From Chitinophagales bacterium (GTDB taxonomy: Bacteria > Bacteroidota > Bacteroidia > Chitinophagales > LD1): a stretch of 64,000 nt of DNA. Numbering within the stretch: the first letter of the stretch is position 1; every line of letters starts with the position of its first letter. The stretch is from positions 1 to 64,000 of the forward strand of contig JAEUVA010000010.1 of the NCBI GenBank assembly GCA_016787045.1, in the 5' to 3' direction. The notes under the pieces were generated by a model. It was given only the letters and a program-made list of their open reading frames with translations. It made no database searches and had not been told where the DNA came from. A program made the translations under genes and the position numbers. Shown here one piece after another: positions 57,261 to 64,000 of the stretch.

Positions 57261-59492
57261 ATGCCATCAGGCAAGTTCAATCCTAATAACTTTTGGAATG
57301 TATTCCGCAGAGTACAGATAGTGCTGTGGAGTATAGTACTGCTGGTGGTCTTGTTTTTCATGGGCATCAATTACGGATTGCTGGGCGATATGCCCGATTT
57401 AGAAAAAATTCAGAACCCGCGCAGTAGCATTTCAACCGGTGTATGGAGTGCCGATGGAGAAGTGCTGGGCACCTACTTTACCGAAAACCGCATTGAGGTG
57501 TCGTATGATGAACTATCGCCATACTTGGTAAAGGCCTTGATAGCTACCGAAGATAAGCGCTTCTATAATCATAGCGGCATTGATTTGAAAGGCCTTTTCC
57601 GTGCAGTAGTTTATACCGGCATGTTAGGCAAAGAAGGAGGAGGTGGCTCCACCCTCACACAGCAGTTGGCCAAAAATCTGTTTCATCAGGATTTTACGCG
57701 AGCGGGCATGGTCAAGCGCATCACCCAAAAATTAAAGGAGTGGGTACTTGCCGCTAAATTGGAGCGCACGTTTACAAAAGAAGAAATCATAAATCTCTAC
57801 TTTAATACTATTGGTTTTGGTTACAATTCGTATGGAATAAAAACAGCATCTTTCACCTACTTTTACAAAGCGCCCAAAGAACTGAAAGCAGAAGAGGCCG
57901 CTTTGTTAGTAGCTATGCTCAATGGCCCTTCTTACTATAATCCACGCACACACGCAGATAGGGCACAAGAGCGCAGAAACTTGGTGATGAGCCGCATGGT
58001 AGAAATCAATGCTATTACTCCAAAGCAATACGAAGCACTGAGCAAGCTGCCCATTAAGCTCAACTTCCACAATCCTGATTTTAGAGAAGGTACCGGCACG
58101 TATATCCGCGAGTACATCCGTCAGGAATTGCAAAACTGGTGTAATAAAAACCCCAAACCCGGAGGCGGTAAATGGAATATTTATGAAGATGGGCTAAATG
58201 TGTTTACCACCGTAAACTCACGCATGCAGCGCTATGCCGAAGAAGCCATGGCAGAGCACCTCTCGCAGTTGCAAACCTCTTTTTTTAAAGAATGGAAAGG
58301 GAAAGAACCCTGGAAGTTTGGCTCTCGCGCTAAGCCAGACCTATTGGAAAAAATGATTAAACAAACCGACCGATATAAAAACATGAAAGCGGCCGGTAAA
58401 ACAGATAAAGAGATTGAGCAGGCATTTAAAGAAAAAACAGAAATGACCATTTTTAGTTGGCAGGGTGATAGGGGCTATAGCGTAGATACGGTAATGACAC
58501 CGCTTGATTCGTTACGTTACTACTTGCAAATGATACAAGTGGGCTTTTTGGCGGTAGAGGCAAACACAGGTAAAGTGTTGGCTTGGATAGGCGGACCAAA
58601 CATTCGCTATTTTCAATTAGACCACGTAAAGCGTACCACCAAGCGGCAAGTGGGCTCAACCATGAAACCGCTATTGTACGGCTTGGCATTGGAGCGCAAT
58701 TATGAACCGTGCACACTCATTCCATATCTAAAACCGGAATGTTCGGGCATAGACGCCAGTTGGAATCCGGATGGCACAGATAAGTGGAAAGAAGGAGACA
58801 TGGTGCCCATGAAAGACGGACTGGCGGCATCGGACAACCGCATAACTGCGCGCATCATGTGCGAAATGGGCGACCCCAACCTATTAAAAGAATTTGCCCA
58901 GCGTTTAATGATTGAAAGCCCTATGGATGCCGTACCTTCACTCTGTTTAGGTACAGCCGATATTTCACTCATAGAAATGATAGGTGCTTACACTTGTTTT
59001 GCCAATTTAGGTATTTACAGCAAGCCCTACTTTATAGAGAAAATTACTGATAAGCAAGGCAATGTGTTGGCGCATTTTTCCCCTTTTCAAAAAGAAGCCA
59101 TTGCTCCGCAAACCGCTTTTGTACTTACGCAAATGCTAAAAGGTGTAGTGAATTATGGTACTGCTACACGGCTCCGCAGCAAGTATGGGTTAAACATGCC
59201 ATTGGCCGGAAAAACAGGCACCACACAAGGCAATGCTGATGCTTGGTTCATTGGCTACAACCCGCAGATTGTTGTAGGTGCCTGGGTGGGTTTTGAACAG
59301 CCAAGTGTACATTTTATTTCTAATGCAAGCGGAGCCGGAGGGGCAGCGGCCTTACCGATTGTGGGCGGATTTTTACGCAAAAGTTTTAATGATAAATTAC
59401 TGAAACTTTCTCCGTCAGACTTCACCTATCCGGACGACTCTACATACTATGTAAACATGGATTGTACACAACAGAACCTGCCTCAACCCTAA
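57261..59492 (+). CDS. Class A penicillin-binding protein (PBP1A-like)
   Basis: 743 aa. One N-terminal membrane helix (about residues 17-36) is followed by a GT51 transglycosylase domain (ALIATEDKRFYNHSGIDLKG, GGGSTLTQQLAKNLFHQDF) and a transpeptidase domain with S466-x-x-K469 (VGSTMKPL), SDN in ASDNRITAR, and KTGTTQG near residue 650. It polymerises and crosslinks peptidoglycan on the outer face of the inner membrane. It ends 3 nt before the methyltransferase gene, so the two are probably one transcript. It lies near the secreted peptidoglycan hydrolase. Confidence 0.96.
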   Translation: MPSGKFNPNNFWNVFRRVQIVLWSIVLLVVLFFMGINYGLLGDMPDLEKIQNPRSSISTGVWSADGEVLGTYFTENRIEVSYDELSPYLVKALIATEDKRFYNHSGIDLKGLFRAVVYTGMLGKEGGGGSTLTQQLAKNLFHQDFTRAGMVKRITQKLKEWVLAAKLERTFTKEEIINLYFNTIGFGYNSYGIKTASFTYFYKAPKELKAEEAALLVAMLNGPSYYNPRTHADRAQERRNLVMSRMVEINAITPKQYEALSKLPIKLNFHNPDFREGTGTYIREYIRQELQNWCNKNPKPGGGKWNIYEDGLNVFTTVNSRMQRYAEEAMAEHLSQLQTSFFKEWKGKEPWKFGSRAKPDLLEKMIKQTDRYKNMKAAGKTDKEIEQAFKEKTEMTIFSWQGDRGYSVDTVMTPLDSLRYYLQMIQVGFLAVEANTGKVLAWIGGPNIRYFQLDHVKRTTKRQVGSTMKPLLYGLALERNYEPCTLIPYLKPECSGIDASWNPDGTDKWKEGDMVPMKDGLAASDNRITARIMCEMGDPNLLKEFAQRLMIESPMDAVPSLCLGTADISLIEMIGAYTCFANLGIYSKPYFIEKITDKQGNVLAHFSPFQKEAIAPQTAFVLTQMLKGVVNYGTATRLRSKYGLNMPLAGKTGTTQGNADAWFIGYNPQIVVGAWVGFEQPSVHFISNASGAGGAAALPIVGGFLRKSFNDKLLKLSPSDFTYPDDSTYYVNMDCTQQNLPQP

Positions 59493-59495
59493 TTT

Positions 59496-60197
59496 ATGCA
59501 GAAGGGCAAGTTGTATCTCATTCCCTCTTTTTTAAATGAAAATAATCCTTCACTTATCCCTAATCAGGTTACTGATGTTGTAAGCAACTTGCAAGTGTTT
59601 ATAGTGGAAGATGCCCGTAGTGCCCGAAGATATTTACGCGCTATCGGCTACACTAAAAATTTTGATACAGAAGTAAAAATGTATGAGTTAGATAAACATG
59701 CAGCTACACAAAATTGTACGCAAATGTTTGCAGAAGTACTGCTAGGAAAAAATGCAGGCATCATTAGCGAGGCAGGAAACCCCTGCATAGCAGACCCGGG
59801 GAATGAATTGGTGGCTTATGCCCACTTAAAGAGTATAGAAGTAGTTCCCTTAGTGGGGCCAAGTTCTATTTTGTTAGCTTTGATTGCATCCGGTTTCAAT
59901 GGGCAACAATTTTGTTTTCATGGATACCTGCCTATTAAGGACCCAGAGCGCGGCAAAAAAGTAAGAGAGATTGAAGCGGCAGCGCAAAAAGGAATTACCC
60001 AGATTTTTATGGAAACACCCTTTCGTAATCAAAAGTTGATAGATGAGTTGCTCAAAAGCTTACAGCCCAACACCCGTTTATGTGTAGCTGCAAATCTTAC
60101 GCTGAGCAACCAGAGTATAAAAACAAAAAAAATATTGGACTGGAAAAAAGAAACAATAAACCTACACAAGCAATATTGCATCTACTTATTAGGATAA
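59496..60197 (+). CDS. SAM-dependent methyltransferase, RsmI-like
   Basis: 233 aa tetrapyrrole-methylase-fold protein. Signature segments: KLYLIPSFLNENNPS, VFIVEDARSARRYLRAIG, GKNAGIISEAGNPCIADPGNELVAYAH, VVPLVGPSSILLALIASGFNGQ and QIFMETPFRNQKLIDELL. RsmI 2'-O-methylates C1402 of 16S rRNA; this shorter form without the usual C-terminal extension is common in Bacteroidota alongside a full-length RsmI, so its substrate may differ. Cotranscribed with the PBP gene. Confidence 0.88.
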   Translation: MQKGKLYLIPSFLNENNPSLIPNQVTDVVSNLQVFIVEDARSARRYLRAIGYTKNFDTEVKMYELDKHAATQNCTQMFAEVLLGKNAGIISEAGNPCIADPGNELVAYAHLKSIEVVPLVGPSSILLALIASGFNGQQFCFHGYLPIKDPERGKKVREIEAAAQKGITQIFMETPFRNQKLIDELLKSLQPNTRLCVAANLTLSNQSIKTKKILDWKKETINLHKQYCIYLLG

Positions 60198-60277
60198 ACA
60201 GATGCGCTCTAATAGATTTCTAATATCTGTTTGCCAATTAAACACCCCCAACTAATTTAGTTCACGTAAATACAGCT

Positions 60278-63200
60278 ATGAACAAGTATTCTATCCTATC
60301 GATCTGTTTTCTATTGCAACTCACTACACTATTTGCACAGCCAAAATTGGCCATTACAAATACCGGCAAGCCAACCACGCAATGGTGGACTTGGCAAGCC
60401 GAAAGCAACGTACAGCAAACCGGAGAAAGACAAATAACTCCACTCCGGTATAAAGTAGCTGATGTGCAACTGCTCAAACTAAAAACAACATTAAAAGCAG
60501 CTCCTTTAGAAAATAAAAACGGACTTACGGTTACTAATCTTTTTCTCACCTTTCCAATGCCTGACGGGAGTACACAAAAGTTTAAAGTGTACGAATCACC
60601 AATTATGGAAAAGGGATTGGCGATGAAGTATCCGGAGATAAAAACCTATGCCGGATACGGAGTGGACGATAAGAGCACTACGCTGCGCTTTGATATTACC
60701 CCGCATGGATTTCATGCCATGATAATTTCTGTACATGGTATGTGTTTTATAGATCCATACTGCAAAGGTAATACCACCTCATATATCGTTTACGAAAAGA
60801 AAGATTTTATCACTAGCAAAATCATGAGTTGCGATGCTCATGGGCCAAACGAATTGCAAAATTTTATACTGGATAATCAATTGTTCTTGAATGGGCAAGC
60901 CAACAAGCAGCACAAAATTATTATTGGCGATTGTCAAAAACGCACTTACCGTATAGCTATTGCTGCCACCGGTGAGTACACTGCATTTCACGGAGGTACT
61001 GTAGCGCTAGCTCAGGCCGCACAGGTAACCACCATGAACAGGGTAAACGGTGTATATGAGCGAGAGGTGGCTGTACGCATGAACATTATTGCCAACAATG
61101 ATTTATTGATATATACCAATGCTACAACAGATCCATACACCAATGGCACACCGGGCACTATGATTGGGCAGAACCAGACCAATATTACAACTGTAATTGG
61201 TAGTACTAACTATGATATAGGCCATGTATTTGGAACTAATTCAGGTGGTTTAGCAGGGTTGGGTGTAGTATGTAGTAACAGCAACAAAGCTCGCGGAGTT
61301 ACGGGCAGCTCTGCCCCGGTTGGCGATCCGTTTGATATTGATTATGTGGCACACGAAATTGGTCATCAGTTTGGGGCTAATCATACGTTTAATGGTACTG
61401 CTAGTTCGTGTAATGGCAATGGTTCTTCCTCTTCGGCATATGAACCCGGAAGCGGATCAACCATTATGGCATATGCCGGTATTTGCGGAACTCAGAATGT
61501 ACAGAACAACAGTGACGACTACTTTCATGTAAAATCACTTATAGACATAAAAACATATATCACTACAGGCAATGGAAACAATTGCCCTGTTAAAACATCG
61601 CTCAGCAACAACGCTCCCACCATCACCAATAATGGAGGAAATTTTACTATTCCCATCAGCACTCCGTTCTCGCTTACGGCCACCGCTACTGATGCTGATG
61701 CCACTAACGTGCTAACTTACTGTTGGGAGCAGTACGATAATCAAAGCAGCACACAACCACCTGTGGCTACCAGTACCGGTGGGCCTAATTTCCGCAGTTT
61801 TAAGCCCGACACATCACCCATGCGTACATTTCCCCGATTACAAAACATTGTAACAAATACTAACTCAACTTGGGAAGTACTACCCTCTGTTACAAGAACA
61901 ATGAACTTTCAGGTAACAGTACGCGATAATGCACCCTTGGGTAGTTGTTTAGATCGTAGCGCAATAACGGTAACTACCAATAGTGTATCAGGTCCTTTTG
62001 TGGTCACATATCCAACTGCCACCGGTATTACCTGGCAAGCCGGAACTACTCAAACTGTAACATGGAATGTAGCCGGTACAGATGCTGCACCAGTAAGTTG
62101 CTCGGCAGTAGATATTTTCCTCTCCGTAAATGGGGGCTATGCATATCCTATAACTCTGGCTACCAATGTGCCCAATACCGGAACTTTTACGGTTACAGTA
62201 CCCAATAACCCCACCACTCAAGCAAGAGTAATGGTGAAAGGACGAAATAATATTTTCTTTGATATATCTAACAACAATTTTACCATTACAGCCCCGCAAA
62301 ATGATTATACGCTAACCGCAAATAGCACTACTGCAACTGCATGTGCCGCAGGCAGCGCTGTTTATACTCTAAACATTGGCAAGGTAGGTAACTATACTTC
62401 TCCGGTTACGCTCAGTACATCTGGCCTACCTGCAGGAGCTACTTCAAGTTTTGCTACAAATCCGGTAACTCCGGCAGGTACTTCAGCGCTAACTATCTCT
62501 ACCACAGGAGCAGTAGCCGCAGGTACTTACAATTTTAATGTAAACGCCACTTCAGCTTCCGGCAATAAAACTTTAGCACTGCAGTTAATTGTAACCAATG
62601 CACCGGCAACAGTTGTGCTTGCTTTGCCCACCAACGGGTTCAATGGTTTTCCGACAGGCGGAGTTTTGAGTTGGAGCAGTACATCTGGTGCCACTCAATA
62701 CATTGTACAAATAGCCACAGATACATTTTTTTCAAGTATTATACGAAACGATACAGTAGCAACCACTACACAAACTATTAGCCCGGCATTACTGCCTCAA
62801 GCTAAGTATTACTGGAGAGTTTATGCGCTCAATAGTTGCGGAACGGGAACATCTTCGGTGGTATTCTCATTTAACACCGGAGGAAATTTATGCAAGACCT
62901 ATGCAAGTACAGATGTGCCTAAAACTATTTCTGCAAACGGTGCGCCTTTGGTTACCTCTACACTTAATGTAACCGATAGCGGCATAATTACCGATGTGAA
63001 TGTTTCTAATTTGGTGGGTACACATACGTACATTAGTGATTTGCGATTTGAATTGCGCTCACCTTCCAACGCCTTTTCGCATTTAATGCGCTATGTGTGT
63101 ACAAGCCAGGATAACTTCAATATCAAGTTTGATGATGAGGCCGCCAATCTGTATGCCGCCATTCCTTGTCCACCCACCAATACCCAATACTATAAGCCAT

Positions 63201-64000
63201 TTTCGCCCTTATCTGCTTTAGATGGTGGAAATGTGAATGGTACATGGACCATGTTAGTGAAAGATTCATTTAATACTGATGGCGGTAGTTTAACTGCTTG
63301 GAGTATTGATGTGTGCTATGCTGTACCATGTAATATGTCAGTTAATGCAAATATCAATAATGCTACTTGCCAAGGTGTTTGTGATGGTTTTGTAGCTACA
63401 ACCATTCAGGGTGGTTATTCGCCATTTAGCTACGCATGGTCAAATAGTGCTACCACCAGCAGCATTAGCGCGGTTTGCTCCGGCAATTATATGCTTACAA
63501 TAACAGACGCAGCGGGATGCACGGCCACCGTAAGTGCTGTTGTGCAGGATGCTTCTCCGCAGGTACAACCGGCAGTTTTGGTTAGTGCCAATACCAACAA
63601 CATTTGCGCAGGCACGCCAATCACATTTACTGCTACTGCTACCAACGGTGGTACTTCACCCATATACCAATGGAAGAAAAATGGCAACAACGTGGGTACA
63701 AATTCAACCACCTACACGGACAATACATTAAGTAACGGTGATAGTGTATGGTGTGTACTTACTTCTAACGCTGTTTGTGTTTCAACAGCAGTTGTTACAT
63801 CTAACAAAATTGTAGTTAGTGTATCCTCTACGGTAGTACCCACAATAAGCATTGCTACAAACACCCTGAGTGTGTGTAGTGGCCAATCGGTGTCTATTTC
63901 TTCTACAGCATTAGGTGGAGGGGTAGCACCGGTGTATGTATGGAAAGTGAATGGAAATATTGTTGCTGGGAATACTCCACAAATTACGTTGAGTAGTTTA
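60278..64000 (+). CDS. Reprolysin-like (M12B-type) metalloprotease with P-domain and SprB repeat, partial
   Basis: The open frame starts with ATG at 60278 and runs in frame to the window edge (1241 codons, no stop seen). A signal peptide (MNKYSILSICFLLQLTTLFAQ) is followed by a propeptide and the zinc site HEIGHQFGANH from residue 359, with Met-turn GSTIMAYAGICG. Fibronectin-like and beta-sandwich domains follow (about 440-860), then a proprotein-convertase P-domain (STLNVTDSGIITDVNVSNLVG ... GTWTMLVKDSFNTDGG), an SprB repeat (63359-63523), and Ig-like repeats. A T9SS tail is expected beyond 64000. Likely a secreted protease. Confidence 0.9.
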   Translation, partial: MNKYSILSICFLLQLTTLFAQPKLAITNTGKPTTQWWTWQAESNVQQTGERQITPLRYKVADVQLLKLKTTLKAAPLENKNGLTVTNLFLTFPMPDGSTQKFKVYESPIMEKGLAMKYPEIKTYAGYGVDDKSTTLRFDITPHGFHAMIISVHGMCFIDPYCKGNTTSYIVYEKKDFITSKIMSCDAHGPNELQNFILDNQLFLNGQANKQHKIIIGDCQKRTYRIAIAATGEYTAFHGGTVALAQAAQVTTMNRVNGVYEREVAVRMNIIANNDLLIYTNATTDPYTNGTPGTMIGQNQTNITTVIGSTNYDIGHVFGTNSGGLAGLGVVCSNSNKARGVTGSSAPVGDPFDIDYVAHEIGHQFGANHTFNGTASSCNGNGSSSSAYEPGSGSTIMAYAGICGTQNVQNNSDDYFHVKSLIDIKTYITTGNGNNCPVKTSLSNNAPTITNNGGNFTIPISTPFSLTATATDADATNVLTYCWEQYDNQSSTQPPVATSTGGPNFRSFKPDTSPMRTFPRLQNIVTNTNSTWEVLPSVTRTMNFQVTVRDNAPLGSCLDRSAITVTTNSVSGPFVVTYPTATGITWQAGTTQTVTWNVAGTDAAPVSCSAVDIFLSVNGGYAYPITLATNVPNTGTFTVTVPNNPTTQARVMVKGRNNIFFDISNNNFTITAPQNDYTLTANSTTATACAAGSAVYTLNIGKVGNYTSPVTLSTSGLPAGATSSFATNPVTPAGTSALTISTTGAVAAGTYNFNVNATSASGNKTLALQLIVTNAPATVVLALPTNGFNGFPTGGVLSWSSTSGATQYIVQIATDTFFSSIIRNDTVATTTQTISPALLPQAKYYWRVYALNSCGTGTSSVVFSFNTGGNLCKTYASTDVPKTISANGAPLVTSTLNVTDSGIITDVNVSNLVGTHTYISDLRFELRSPSNAFSHLMRYVCTSQDNFNIKFDDEAANLYAAIPCPPTNTQYYKPFSPLSALDGGNVNGTWTMLVKDSFNTDGGSLTAWSIDVCYAVPCNMSVNANINNATCQGVCDGFVATTIQGGYSPFSYAWSNSATTSSISAVCSGNYMLTITDAAGCTATVSAVVQDASPQVQPAVLVSANTNNICAGTPITFTATATNGGTSPIYQWKKNGNNVGTNSTTYTDNTLSNGDSVWCVLTSNAVCVSTAVVTSNKIVVSVSSTVVPTISIATNTLSVCSGQSVSISSTALGGGVAPVYVWKVNGNIVAGNTPQITLSSL

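Overview
The window reads as a chromosomal segment of a member of the Bacteroidota, probably from the Chitinophagales/Sphingobacteriales side. The evidence is: several secreted proteins with type IX secretion (T9SS) C-terminal sorting domains, a PorP/SprF-family protein, SprB and PKD repeats, LptC/LpxD/LpxH lipid A functions, a TonB-dependent receptor with a carboxypeptidase-like N-terminal domain, and promoter-like TAnnTTTG or TAnnTTCG boxes instead of E. coli-type -10 boxes. I see no phage, integrase, transposase, CRISPR array or defence island. Most of the window is core chromosome, interspersed with large, fast-evolving secreted proteins. These assignments were made by eye from sequence motifs; no database search was run.

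Layout. 1-180: two copies of a tRNA-like 3' segment, each followed by a terminator-like hairpin. 325-3963: dnaE. 3970-9800: a PhoD phosphatase, then surface-sugar genes (sugar nucleotidyltransferase, EamA permease, glycosyltransferase, NAD-dependent epimerase) and a tiny lipoprotein. 10098-13221: a 48-aa membrane peptide, a T9SS-secreted subtilase and a PorP/SprF protein. 13290-16251 (minus): an overlapping three-gene operon of a FemAB/GNAT-like protein, a polysaccharide-deacetylase-like protein and a degenerate 3-hydroxyacyl-CoA dehydrogenase. 16271-20870: RidA, a collagen-like exoprotein and a T9SS protein joining a cytochrome c motif to a copper monooxygenase. 21047-28858: a flippase, a tight four-gene operon (secreted protein, YajQ, YbaB/EbfC, membrane protein), a FAD oxidoreductase and a membrane pyrophosphatase. 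29029-36738: coaX, an outer-membrane protein and lptC; then birA divergent from rsfS-ftsH-LUD-lpxH. 36783-40552: a zinc-ribbon membrane protein, tRNA-Cys, HU, small lipoproteins, a GT4 glycosyltransferase, a YHS lipoprotein and fabH.

40714-64000 is dominated by very large exported proteins: a pappalysin-like (M43) protease with seven SprB repeats, a TonB receptor, a lytic-transglycosylase/amidase fusion, an alpha/beta hydrolase with Ig-like repeats, and a reprolysin-like protease with a P-domain that runs off the right edge. Between them lie tag, a small Cys-rich lipoprotein, lpxD, two thioredoxin-fold proteins, a small HEXXH membrane protein, a class A PBP and an RsmI-like methyltransferase.

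How the genes fit together: the recurring theme is the cell envelope. Lipid A and LPS functions (LpxD, LpxH, LptC), peptidoglycan synthesis and cleavage (PBP1A, SLT-amidase), surface glycans (nucleotidyltransferase, epimerase, glycosyltransferases, flippase, deacetylase) and T9SS cargo for extracellular degradation account for more than half the genes. The most unusual items are the cytochrome c/PHM-like copper enzyme, the SLT-amidase T9SS fusion, the 3HCDH pseudoenzyme in the deacetylase operon, and the duplicated tRNA-like element with its own terminators.
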